From contig CAVUOA010000008.1 of NCBI GenBank assembly GCA_963742955.1, positions 1,426,001 to 1,490,000 of the forward strand: a stretch of DNA of 64,000 nt. Direction: 5' to 3'. The DNA is from CAVUOA01 sp963742955 (lineage in GTDB: Bacteria; Bacteroidota; Ignavibacteria; Tepidaquicellales; OLB5). The position numbers and the translations under genes were made by a program. The notes beneath the pieces were generated by a model that was not told the DNA's origin, ran no database searches, and worked only from the letters and a program-made list of their open reading frames with translations. How positions within the stretch are numbered: the stretch's first letter is position 1; the number at the start of each line of letters is the position of its first letter. This document shows, one piece after another, positions 10,742 through 19,316 of this stretch.

Positions 10742-11413
10742 ATGCCTCAAAGAAAAAAAGTAACCATAGACGAAGCCAAAAAAGCTGGCGGTAAAAAATA
10801 CAGGGAGAAAATTCAGAAAGTAATTTCGGATTACGAAAAACTGCCCGGTGAAGAGAAGAACCAGGTTCATGTTTATTACGGTTACGGCAAAGGCAAAACA
10901 ACTGCCGCAATGGGACTTGCATTCCGCATGCTCGGCGCAGGCGGAAGCGCGGCAATTGTGCAGTTCGATAAAGGGCACGATAAAGAAAATGACCATTACA
11001 AGGAAATAACTATTATTAAAAAGCTTCAATCACTCGGCTACCCCATCGAAATATATTCAACCGGGTGTGAGAGGATGAATGAAGACGGAACGTTCCGGTT
11101 CAAAAATGCCGATGAAGATTTTGCCGAAGCTAAACGCGCGCTGGATATTTGCAGAAAACTGATTACAGAAGGTAAACAGACTCTCTTAATACTCGATGAA
11201 ATTCTGGCTGCTTCAGCATATCACCTAATAGAAGAAAAAGACGTTATGGATATACTTGACCTGTATTACAAGAACCGCAGATTTGAGCTTGTTATGACAG
11301 GACATAAATTATTCCCGGGACTTGAAGAAAGAGTTGGTTTAATCACCGAAATGCGGAAGGTTAAACATTATTTTGATGAAGGCATCCAGGCGAGAGAAGG
11401 AATAGAGTTTTAG
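10742..11413 (+). CDS. cobO: cob(I)yrinic acid a,c-diamide adenosyltransferase (CobO/BtuR family)
   Basis: Adenosylates corrinoids using ATP. The P-loop GYGKGKTTAAMGLAFR (about residues 41-56) is diagnostic of the CobA/CobO family. It is followed by IVQFDKG, the conserved LLILDEIL, and a family-typical end (VMTGHKLFPG, LITEMRKVKHYFDEGIQARE). A lysine-rich N-terminal extension of about 35 residues precedes the domain. The protein would convert salvaged cobalamin to adenosylcobalamin, which fits the BtuB-like receptor upstream and the cobalamin riboswitch just downstream. It sits 6 nt behind the deaminase gene. Confidence 0.9.
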   Translation: MPQRKKVTIDEAKKAGGKKYREKIQKVISDYEKLPGEEKNQVHVYYGYGKGKTTAAMGLAFRMLGAGGSAAIVQFDKGHDKENDHYKEITIIKKLQSLGYPIEIYSTGCERMNEDGTFRFKNADEDFAEAKRALDICRKLITEGKQTLLILDEILAASAYHLIEEKDVMDILDLYYKNRRFELVMTGHKLFPGLEERVGLITEMRKVKHYFDEGIQAREGIEF

Positions 11414-11421
11414 TTTTATGC

Positions 11422-11454
11422 AGACTTCAGAAGTCTTTAAGACTTCGGAAGTCT
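11422..11454 (+). terminator. paired palindromes after cobO
   Basis: Two 15-bp palindromes, AGACTTCAGAAGTCT (11422-11436) and AGACTTCGGAAGTCT (11440-11454), follow the cobO stop. They can form two small hairpins or one larger stem and probably end the operon before the riboswitch. No long T-run follows, so termination is inferred. Confidence 0.5.
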
Positions 11455-11504
11455 TATGGAGTTCAAAAACATCGGAATTTCAACAGAGTTCTTTCATATA
11501 CCGT

Positions 11505-11690
11505 TTCAGGTTCACTTCTTAAGTGATTAAAAGGGAATCCGGTTAAAACCCGGAGCTGTCCCCGCAACTGTTAAAGAGCATCCCGAAAGGGAAACCATAC
11601 CGAAAGCCACTGTTCCGTATGTCCGCGGAACGGGAAGGCGGTTTGGTTCAGGCAATATGCCGGCTCCTGAGCCAGGAGACCTGCCGGAAA
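11505..11690 (+). promoter_or_regulatory. cobalamin riboswitch
   Basis: All the conserved blocks of the cobalamin aptamer occur in order: AAAAGGGAATCCGG, then CCGGAGCTGTCCCCGCAACTG, GCCACTG, GGGAAGGCGG, and the B12 box GAGCCAGGAGACCTGCCGG (ending about 11687). Downstream, 11708-11726 can pair imperfectly with 11758-11777 around a T-rich loop (GCTTTTTT), a plausible expression platform. The switch lies about 155 nt ahead of the BtuG-like lipoprotein start at 11846 and points at it, so the lipoprotein should be repressed when B12 is plentiful. Confidence 0.93.
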
Positions 11691-11845
11691 CATCACGAAT
11701 ATATCTTCGCGGGAAAAGATTATGAGTTTTTTATAAGCTTCTGCTTTTTTGTATAATCTCATGATTCTTATTCCGCGTGATATACAATAAAACGGGGGCT
11801 TTTTATTTAATTAACCTAATTTTAAAATTTTTTGTAATTATAAAC

Positions 11846-12910
11846 ATGAAGAAAAAAACTGTTCTATATGTTTCACTGTTTCTTTTAGCCGTTCTGGCGG
11901 TAAGCTGCTCACGTGATGAAATTATTACTAATCCTGTTACCACAACCCAGGGAATTTTAGTTTTGTATGAAGGTGGTCTTACACCCGGCTCAGGTGATTA
12001 TTCATTTATTAATACAGTTAATGATTCAGTTTTCAATAATGTTTACCAAAACTCGAACGGCAATGCAAATCTCGGATTAATACCTGACGGGATGTATTTG
12101 TACGGTCAATCTTTATATATAACAAGCCAGGGGAATTACGGCGGACCCGGCAAGATGTTCCGCATAAACTCAGCTGATAACAGGCTTCAGAATACTGTTA
12201 CATTTGGCAACAACCCGTATGACTTTGACCTCGCAGAGGGCGATTTCTGGGTAACAAACATTGGTGATTCAACCGTAACAAGAATCGACGGCAACCTTAA
12301 TGTGGTTGTTCCCGCTATTTATGTAGGTTCAAGTCCTACAAAAATAATTGCAGCAAACAGCAATATGTATGTGGCAAAGGCAAGCTTTACATCTGAGAAC
12401 TCAATTGCCGTAATAAATAAATTCAGCAATTCCGTTTCAAAAGTTTATTTTGCCGCTCCACCGGTTTCTGTGGCATCAAATTCGGGCGCCGTTTATGTTT
12501 CGGATTACACAAAGAAAATGATATATGAACTTGATTCATCTGCAACAAATAATATTGTTGATTCAATATCCTGTTCATCAATACAGCATGCCGCAATAGG
12601 CGAGATAATTGCAGGTGATTATAAAACTCTTTATGTAATTGCTCTGGATATCCAGTCATTTGTAGATGTAGGAAAAGCTGTTTATGCTGTGGATATTCTG
12701 ACCAGAACAGTGACTCAAGTAATTAATGACCCCTCAATAGTTGATATATACGGTATAGCTTACAACAATGTAAAAGAAGAAATTGTAATTGCCGATTCGC
12801 GTTCCGGAGCTTCGACGGGTATGGTAAGAACTTTTGGCAAGGACGGAACGCCTCATAAAACCTACACTATTAGCGGTTATTATCCGAGGAAGTTTGCTTT
12901 TAAAAATTAG
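11846..12910 (+). CDS. beta-propeller surface lipoprotein, BtuG/YncE-like
   Basis: Begins MKKKTVLYVSLFLLAVLAVSC: a signal peptide ending in a lipobox cysteine (residue 21), followed by SRDE. The rest is a YncE/DUF5074-type beta-propeller with repeated blades (for example YDFDLAEGDFWVTNIGDSTV and SVASNSGAVYVSDYT). Bacteroides BtuG is a surface lipoprotein of this fold that binds cobalamin very tightly and passes it to BtuB. The cobalamin riboswitch directly upstream makes the same role likely here. The start at 11846 is chosen because it gives the signal peptide; the frame is open upstream to 11777. Its last 11 nt overlap the convergent PAP2 gene. Confidence 0.75.
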   Translation: MKKKTVLYVSLFLLAVLAVSCSRDEIITNPVTTTQGILVLYEGGLTPGSGDYSFINTVNDSVFNNVYQNSNGNANLGLIPDGMYLYGQSLYITSQGNYGGPGKMFRINSADNRLQNTVTFGNNPYDFDLAEGDFWVTNIGDSTVTRIDGNLNVVVPAIYVGSSPTKIIAANSNMYVAKASFTSENSIAVINKFSNSVSKVYFAAPPVSVASNSGAVYVSDYTKKMIYELDSSATNNIVDSISCSSIQHAAIGEIIAGDYKTLYVIALDIQSFVDVGKAVYAVDILTRTVTQVINDPSIVDIYGIAYNNVKEEIVIADSRSGASTGMVRTFGKDGTPHKTYTISGYYPRKFAFKN

Positions 12911-13742
12911 CTTTGGATTTTTCGGTATATTCCCCGTTAATCTTTGAGTACATTATAGAGCCGAGGATAGCAGCAATTACAGCAAGCGCTGCGCCGGCAA
13001 TTAAATCAACAACATAATGGTACCTGAGATAAATTGTTGCAATCAGCATTAACAGGCAGTAGGGGAGATAAAAGTAGAACGATTTCATACCGAGCTTTTT
13101 TGAAAGATAAGCAAGCAGGATTGCAATTTCGGCGTGAAGGCTGGGCATAGCATCACGCTGAACGTAATCCTGCGGATTGGGTACCCCGGCAGGAATTGAC
13201 TCCGCAGCATTAAGAATTGCTCTCAGCGGATTTGTTAAGAATAAACCCGGCAGTTCTTTTTCAATCGAATAAAAATTGTGCAGTAAGAAGCGGGGACCTG
13301 CCGCCGGGAATATAAAATACAGCGCATAAGCAATATAGAATCCTGAAAACAATACAAACACTGAAAACTGGAAATCCTCATACCGCTTCTTTAAAAACAA
13401 CTCAATTCCATACAAAGGGATTACAAGGTAATACATTATATAAATTATTTGAAGAAGCTCCGTAAGCGCCGGGTTGGCAAATTTGTAAATCCATTGTGTC
13501 GGGTTAACACCGAACATTCCGAAATCGATACTAATCAGTATTGTATCAATATCATGCGGGTTAATCGGATGAATAAGCAGGTAAATCTCTTTGAAGATGT
13601 AAAGTATAATCAGAACCGGGTACCAGAACCGCAGTACTTTCAGAAATGAAAATTTAGATTTTTCTTCAGATGTTTTAGATTCATACCTAACTGAAATCAA
13701 AGATATAATGAAAACGATAATCAGGTTTACCGCGGCAAGCAC
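12900..13742 (-). CDS. PAP2-family (inositolphosphotransferase-like) membrane protein
   Basis: Polytopic membrane protein with the C-terminal PAP2 motifs: DAMPSLHAE (with the PSLH core) and YLRYHYVVDLIAG, which carry the catalytic histidines of lipid phosphatases/transferases of the Aur1/Ipt1 type. About six helices are visible. The GTG start at 13742 is uncertain: the same frame stays open for about 35 codons upstream with another hydrophobic segment but no ATG/GTG/TTG. It follows mgtE and tsaD in the same direction. The lipid substrate cannot be told from sequence. Confidence 0.75.
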   Translation of the reverse strand: MLAAVNLIIVFIISLISVRYESKTSEEKSKFSFLKVLRFWYPVLIILYIFKEIYLLIHPINPHDIDTILISIDFGMFGVNPTQWIYKFANPALTELLQIIYIMYYLVIPLYGIELFLKKRYEDFQFSVFVLFSGFYIAYALYFIFPAAGPRFLLHNFYSIEKELPGLFLTNPLRAILNAAESIPAGVPNPQDYVQRDAMPSLHAEIAILLAYLSKKLGMKSFYFYLPYCLLMLIATIYLRYHYVVDLIAGAALAVIAAILGSIMYSKINGEYTEKSKANF

Positions 13743-13874
13743 ATACCAGTATTCAATAATTGAATTGAATACGATATCCAGTGCGGTAAGGAATAATAGA
13801 AACAGTAAATGAATTATATCGGGAAGCTTAAGATATTTAAGATATTTTTCTTTGATAGTCTTATTTCATCATGT

Positions 13875-15261
13875 TTACAATAACCATTTCAGCGAGAGTG
13901 TAGCAAGTGAGAGGAAAATTGTAATACCTACTACATCCTGGAACGCAGTCTCAAACGGTCCTGCTGTTATGGCAGGGTCATAACCCAGACGTTTTGAAAC
14001 CATAGGAACCGATGTACCGACCATACCAGATATGTTTACCGAAGCAAACATAGAAAAGCCTACAACCAGGCCGAACACAACCCTTCCGTACCATATTGCC
14101 GCAATTATACCGATAACCGTTCCGCATGCCAGTCCGATAATAAAACTGGTTTGAAATGACCGCTTAATAGGCTCCCACCAGCGGGAAAGCGAAGCGTGTC
14201 CTGTATCAAGAGCTCTTACCGTTATAGTTGCCGCCTGCAGGCCTGTATTGCCGGAAATAGCCGATATTATGGGCATAAATGACGCAAGCAGTATAACTTT
14301 TCCTAATGTGTCATCATACATTTTGATAACTACGCCTGCAAGAAGTTCTACACCGAGCGTTATCAGCACCCATGGCAGTCTCAACAAAGCTATTTGAATC
14401 GGCGATTTGCTTTCAAGCTCTCCTGCATCCGAACCGACAATTTTTGCAACGTCCTCGGAAAACTCTTCTTCCAAAATATCTACCACATCATCGACCGAAA
14501 TTTTACCTACAATCCTTTTGTTTTTATCGACCACCGGAAGTGAAACCAGGTCATACTTCTGAATAATCTTGGCAACTTCCTGCTGGTCTGTATCTACATC
14601 CACAGATATTACTTCGGTGTTCATAATATCCGCAATTATCGCAGCGGAAGTATCTATTGAAAGCAGTATATTAATCGGCGTAACTACACCGATGAGCCTT
14701 CGCTCTTCATCGGTTACCCAAATCTGGTAGAGATGTTCGTTTTCAGCGGCTTCTATTTTGATTTCATTTATTGCCTGTTCAATAGTATCAGATTGTTTTA
14801 CATCAACAAACTCTTTCTGCATTATACCGCCTGCGGTATTTTCGTCATAAGTTAAAAGTTCTTTTACCTCAGTTGAATCTTCTTTATCCATGAGGTCAAG
14901 AACGTTCTGTTTAATTCCTTCATCCAGTTCTGATACAATATCTGTAGCATCATCTGAATCCATCTCTCCGACAAGCTCGCTGATTTCCTTCGGGTTAAGA
15001 GCATCAAGAATAAAATCTCTCGGGTGGTCATTAAGCTCAAGCAGAACCTCGGGGGCGGTTTCATCGTCAAGAATTTCAAAAAGTTCAAGACCCAAGCTCA
15101 TCATCGAGATTGTTGATAATCTGTGCTATATCAGACGGGTATATATCGGCAAGGATGTTCTTCAGCAGAACAAATGACTTGCTTTCTATAAGGTCTGCTA
15201 TATCATTAAGAAGCTGCTCATCAACTTCTATTACCGCTCTGTTTGGTTTTTTCTCTGTCAA
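13875..15261 (-). CDS. mgtE: MgtE magnesium transporter (frameshifted near N-terminus)
   Basis: Mg2+ channel. Domains in order: MgtE N domain (superhelical, ALNPKEISELVGEMDSDD), two CBS domains (VDVKQSDTIEQAINEI; VVDKNKRIVGKISVDDVVDI), and the transmembrane pore domain with MPIISAISGNTGLQ and AGPFETAFQDVVGI, the conserved pore segments. The frame breaks at about 15100. Upstream in the neighbouring frame, from TTG 15261, is TEKKPNRAVIEVDEQLL leading into DIYPSDIAQIINNLDDE, the expected MgtE N-terminus. One indel is assumed. It lies 40 nt behind tsaD in the same direction. Confidence 0.9.
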
Positions 15262-15301
15262 TTGTTAAAAATTTTCGTAACTGAATTTTGCAAATGCCGG
15301 T

Positions 15302-16309
15302 TTAAAAAGTTCTTTTTCCGGGTCTTTCACTTTTAAGGTTTGAGAACCTGTTTTTTAAGTAAGCAGTATATCCAATCATTGCCGCATTATCGGTTGAGTA
15401 TTCCAATGCAGGGAAATTTATCTTAAAGCCTTTCTCTTTGAGCTTACCAAATTCATTTTTCAGTTTTGAATTTGCCGAAACACCCCCCGATACTGCAATT
15501 ATTTTCACACCGAATTCTTCCGCCGCCATGAGTGTCTTTTCTACAAGCGAGCCGATGACAGCTTTCTGGAAAGATGCCGATATATCTTTTAACGGAATAT
15601 TCTTAATAACGTTCTCATCTTTTATATCACCGTAGTTCTTTTTCAGAAAATAAAGCACGCTGGTTTTTATTCCGCTGAATGAAAAATCATATATATTTTC
15701 TTTAACATTAGCTTTTGGAAATTCGTGAAATTTTTCGTTTCCTTCTTTAGCCAGTTTATCTATTAACGGTCCGCCGGGGTAACCGAGTCCCATTAGCTTG
15801 GCGACCTTGTCGAACGCTTCGCCTGCCGCATCATCCTGCGTTCCGCCGAGTATACGGTAATCGAAATAATTTTTCACGAGCACAAGCAGTGTATGCCCGC
15901 CTGAGACAATTAAAGCTATGAAAGGAAATTCAATTTCTTCATGACCGATAAAGCATGAATACAAATGCGATTCAATATGATTTATTCCAAGAAATTCCAG
16001 TTTCCTTGAGATTGCAAATGATTTTGCGTAATTATATCCAACAAGCAAAGAACCTATTAAGCCGGGTCCCGCAGTTGCCGCAACAAGCTTTATATCTTTT
16101 TTTGTAACATTAGCATGCTTAAATGCCTCTGATGCAATTTCATCAATTGCTTCTATGTGAGCCCTGGATGCAAGTTCAGGCACAATACCCCCGTAGGCAG
16201 TATGGAAATGCTGTGATGAAATAATGTTGGAAAGAACGGTATTATCCCTCAGTATTGATGCGGAAGTTTCATCACATGAGCTTTCTATTGCAAAAATAAT
16301 AACAGGCAT
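15302..16309 (-). CDS. tsaD: TsaD, tRNA threonylcarbamoyladenosine synthase subunit
   Basis: Transfers the threonylcarbamoyl group to A37 of ANN-decoding tRNAs, with TsaB and TsaE (not in the window). Family marks: AIESSCDETS at the N-terminus, HIESHLYS (metal-binding HxxxH), IVSGGHTLLV, GEAFDKVAKLMGLGYPGGP, and VSGGVSANS near the C-terminus. The length (336 aa) is normal. The ATG at 16309 is preferred over the TTG at 16315 because it gives the usual short N-terminus. It is the first gene of a minus-strand run with mgtE and the PAP2 gene. Confidence 0.96.
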   Translation of the reverse strand: MPVIIFAIESSCDETSASILRDNTVLSNIISSQHFHTAYGGIVPELASRAHIEAIDEIASEAFKHANVTKKDIKLVAATAGPGLIGSLLVGYNYAKSFAISRKLEFLGINHIESHLYSCFIGHEEIEFPFIALIVSGGHTLLVLVKNYFDYRILGGTQDDAAGEAFDKVAKLMGLGYPGGPLIDKLAKEGNEKFHEFPKANVKENIYDFSFSGIKTSVLYFLKKNYGDIKDENVIKNIPLKDISASFQKAVIGSLVEKTLMAAEEFGVKIIAVSGGVSANSKLKNEFGKLKEKGFKINFPALEYSTDNAAMIGYTAYLKNRFSNLKSERPGKRTF

Positions 16310-16770
16310 TCTCAAAAATATTAAATATTAACGGATATAGCAATTATTAAGAGAATCTAAATGCAAATAAATGTAATAGCAATCATTTACATTTTATAAG
16401 GTTTATTTTTGGAATTTTAAATCTTAATTTATTTGTGTTATGTATGTACAGAGACCTCCAAATACACGGCGACAGAATTGTTAAATTTTAGTTAATTAAA
16501 GGATTATTGCCATTTTAGTAACGTTATTACGGTATTGAACATGATAGCTGAAACTGCTATTTTATCCTCCCACGCGTTATAGGGTAGCAAAAATCTCTCA
16601 GAATAGAAAAAAAGTTTACAGGTTATACCTTTGGGGGTAACTAATGACTGAAAAGATTTGTTTTTTTGAAAATATATTATTATTATTCTGTGTCAAAACC
16701 GCAACAAAAATCATTATTTAAAGTGTTGATTCAGTGTTTATGAGTTATTATCAAATAAATATATAAGTTA
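16310..16770. other. divergent intergenic region, no gene seen
   Basis: About 460 bp of AT-rich DNA between tsaD (leftward) and the NfrA-like gene (rightward). It must hold the promoters of both. I see no conserved riboswitch, tRNA or ORF with coding character. Confidence 0.5.
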
Positions 16771-17793
16771 ATGTTCAAAAAGAGCGTTTATGCTTTAATT
16801 TTTTTAATATGTACGGTCAAATTTGTTTATTCTCAGTCATCGAATCTTGATTCAGGCTACTACTATTTAAATCAGGGAAACAAGAAGTTAGCTACCCAGA
16901 TTTTCGAAAACCACCTGAAGGAAAACCCAAAAGATAATAAGATACGAATGCAGCTGGGTTATATTTATTATGACCAGAGAAAGCTTGATAAGTCTTATAA
17001 TGAGTTTTATTATGTTGGAAGGCATTCAACCGACCCTTCGGATGTTGAAAAAGCCCGTTCATCATCATTTGTAATAAAAGAAGAGCTTGCCTCCGTAGCA
17101 AAAACTTCGCTTGACCTGTATTTTTACAATTTTTACGATTCATACCAGGATAACTATATTGCCAATTTAGTAGGGCATTACAATTTTAGGGTAGCGCCGC
17201 AGTTCTACACCGGGTTTTATCTTGATGTTTATACCGATACGCGTTCTAAACCGGATAATATATACAATGACCGCTTTGTTGAGCTTGGCGGTTTTTTCAG
17301 ATACAATTTTCTTAAGAATCTTTTTCTTGAATTCAGGCTGGGCTACGCAAGAGAAGTTGACCTTGATACAAGCAGAATAAACATTAAGCCAATGCTTGTC
17401 TATTTCAACAGGTTTGGAAACGCCAAGATTTATGTTAACAGCAGCTCTGCAGAAAAAACAAGCCTGTATTTAAATATGTATTATGCGGCTATGTATGATT
17501 ATAAGTACAAGAATGCATTTCTTCAATCAACTTTTCAGGAAGTGCTGAGATTCGGTATCCAGGGTTATTCTTACATGGAATCATACCTTGTCCAGTATGC
17601 GCAGTTCGATAGCCGTAAGCTGGATTACAATAATTATGTTGAAGCCGGTACAGGCTTAAAATATCATCCGAATATAGACTATTTTCCAACCCTATTTATA
17701 GAACCAACTTATAAAGTATATTTCTACGGAGACAGGAAAAACTCATTCCAGTTAAAAGCAGGATTTGAATTTATATTTAAAACACCATTATGA
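16771..17793 (+). CDS. NfrA-like outer-membrane protein (TPR + beta-barrel)
   Basis: Begins with a signal peptide (KSVYALIFLICTVKFVYS). Residues about 25-110 form TPR-like helices (YYLNQGNKKLATQIFENHLK, QLGYIYYDQRKLDKSYNEF). The remainder is an outer-membrane beta-barrel rich in aromatic strands that ends YGDRKNSFQLKAGFEF. This TPR-then-barrel layout resembles the C-terminal part of phage N4 adsorption protein NfrA, the outer-membrane exporter of the E. coli N4 glycan receptor. At 340 aa it is much shorter than E. coli NfrA (about 990 aa). It overlaps the glycosyltransferase start by 4 nt (ATGA), so the two are probably coupled. The NfrA assignment leans on gene order. Confidence 0.6.
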   Translation: MFKKSVYALIFLICTVKFVYSQSSNLDSGYYYLNQGNKKLATQIFENHLKENPKDNKIRMQLGYIYYDQRKLDKSYNEFYYVGRHSTDPSDVEKARSSSFVIKEELASVAKTSLDLYFYNFYDSYQDNYIANLVGHYNFRVAPQFYTGFYLDVYTDTRSKPDNIYNDRFVELGGFFRYNFLKNLFLEFRLGYAREVDLDTSRINIKPMLVYFNRFGNAKIYVNSSSAEKTSLYLNMYYAAMYDYKYKNAFLQSTFQEVLRFGIQGYSYMESYLVQYAQFDSRKLDYNNYVEAGTGLKYHPNIDYFPTLFIEPTYKVYFYGDRKNSFQLKAGFEFIFKTPL

Positions 17794-19124
17794 ACGAAGT
17801 ATTTTATATATTACTCTGGGTATGCTCTGTGCTGCTTGTATTAAGCGGAATAGATGACGTTCTTGTTGACCTGCTTTATTGGTTTAACAGAATTAAGTAC
17901 AAAAAAAACCTGCCCGACCTCGATGAAGTAAACAGGGCAAATGAAAATTCAATTGCTCTTGTTATTTGCGCATGGCGTGAATATAAAGTTATCGGGAGAA
18001 CTCTTACATACGCATTGAGCAAGATGAAGTATTCAAACTACCAGATTTTTGTGGGAATATATCCTAACGATACCAAGACTCTTGAAGTTGTGAAACGAAT
18101 TGCACAGAAAAACAATAAAGTTGTTATTTGCGTTAACTCTCATGACGGACCTACAACAAAAGCCGATAACCTTAATAACGTATATAATTCAATAAAACGT
18201 TTTGAGACTGATAATAACAGGCATTTCGACGTTGTTCTTATACATGATTCGGAGGATTTTATACATCCGCTTTCACTGAAGCTTTACAATTATATATTAA
18301 TGTACCAGGGCATTGATGCGGTACAGATACCTGTAGTGCCTATCAAAGATGACAGGGGTAAATTTATTCACCGCACATACTGCGATGCATTTGCGGAAGT
18401 TCATTCAAAAGACCTGGTTGTAAGACAGGCGTTAAAAGTTTTTATTCCGTTTGCGGGTACAGGTATGGCTTTCAAGCGCGATATTTTTTCGGACCTTGAG
18501 GCTAAATATTCGCGTGTGTTTAACGATGCAAACCTTACAGAAGATTATGAACTTGGCTTAAGACTTCACAAGCTGGGTTACAAAACCGCTTATGTGAATC
18601 TCTTAGCCGATAAGCACAACAGCAATACAAGAATTGCTACCGGCGAGTATTTCCCTAACAGCTTCTGGGCGGCTGTAAGACAGCGTTCAAGATGGACAGC
18701 CGGAATCTGCTTCCAGAACTGGAAAATGCATAAATGGACCGGCAGCTTTAAAACCAAATACTTTTTGATGAGAGACAGGAAAACCATATTCAGCAATTTC
18801 ATGGTTCTGCTCTCTAATCTCGTTTTTGCTCTTTTCCTTTTTTACCTGCTTGGCTTTTCACTCGGAATAAACTATCTGGATTCGGTAGTTGAAGAGAACT
18901 CGGCTCTCTGGGTTTTCCTGTGGGTATGCTTTGTGTTTATGATATGGCGGCTTTTGCACAGGTTTATATTCACATACAACTGGTACGGGTTCCGTTACGC
19001 GCTCTTCAGCCTTATCAGAATAAATTTTGATAACCTGATTAATTTCTTTGCTACTTTCAGAGCTTTGAGAGTCTTCATGACTATGAAGAACAAAGTAGTT
19101 TGGGAGTCAACAGACCACTATTAA
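17790..19124 (+). CDS. NfrB-like membrane glycosyltransferase (GT2)
   Basis: Family 2 glycosyltransferase with an N-terminal membrane helix (ILLWVCSVLLVLSGIDDVLVD), the nucleotide-sugar motif IHDSEDF, the catalytic TEDYELGLRLHKLG and the processive-type QRSRWTAG. Two to three C-terminal membrane spans follow (about residues 335-400). This matches the NfrB part of the E. coli N4 receptor machinery, which polymerises ManNAc and pushes it through NfrA. E. coli NfrB has an extra C-terminal MshEN domain that binds c-di-GMP. This protein (444 aa) stops before any such domain, so c-di-GMP control by that route is absent. Confidence 0.75.
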   Translation: MNEVFYILLWVCSVLLVLSGIDDVLVDLLYWFNRIKYKKNLPDLDEVNRANENSIALVICAWREYKVIGRTLTYALSKMKYSNYQIFVGIYPNDTKTLEVVKRIAQKNNKVVICVNSHDGPTTKADNLNNVYNSIKRFETDNNRHFDVVLIHDSEDFIHPLSLKLYNYILMYQGIDAVQIPVVPIKDDRGKFIHRTYCDAFAEVHSKDLVVRQALKVFIPFAGTGMAFKRDIFSDLEAKYSRVFNDANLTEDYELGLRLHKLGYKTAYVNLLADKHNSNTRIATGEYFPNSFWAAVRQRSRWTAGICFQNWKMHKWTGSFKTKYFLMRDRKTIFSNFMVLLSNLVFALFLFYLLGFSLGINYLDSVVEENSALWVFLWVCFVFMIWRLLHRFIFTYNWYGFRYALFSLIRINFDNLINFFATFRALRVFMTMKNKVVWESTDHY

Positions 19125-19155
19125 TAAACCTTGAAAAAGCTCTTTATATTTTATT

Positions 19156-19211
19156 TTAAGGTAATCTTTGAATTCCCTGCCGAAAGCAGATGAGTATTAA
19201 GATTACCTTAA
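19156..19211 (+). terminator. 13-bp inverted repeat between nfrB-like and wecB
   Basis: TTAAGGTAATCTT (19156-19168) pairs perfectly with AAGATTACCTTAA (19199-19211), and TTTTTT follows. The 30-nt loop contains a second small hairpin (CTGCCGAAAGCAG). It could be a terminator or attenuator separating nfrB-like from wecB; which of these it is cannot be told by reading. Confidence 0.6.
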
Positions 19212-19316
19212 TTTTTTACTCATTAGTATTTAATGCCCATAATGCATTTTGCATATAATTTATTCATTTTCTATTTGTTTAATCTTGGTTATCTTGCTTA
19301 TTGGCTTGGAGAATAA

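Noticed and set aside
16310..16770. Possible riboswitch before the NfrA-like gene
   Set aside because: No conserved c-di-GMP, TPP, SAM or other aptamer blocks could be found on reading.
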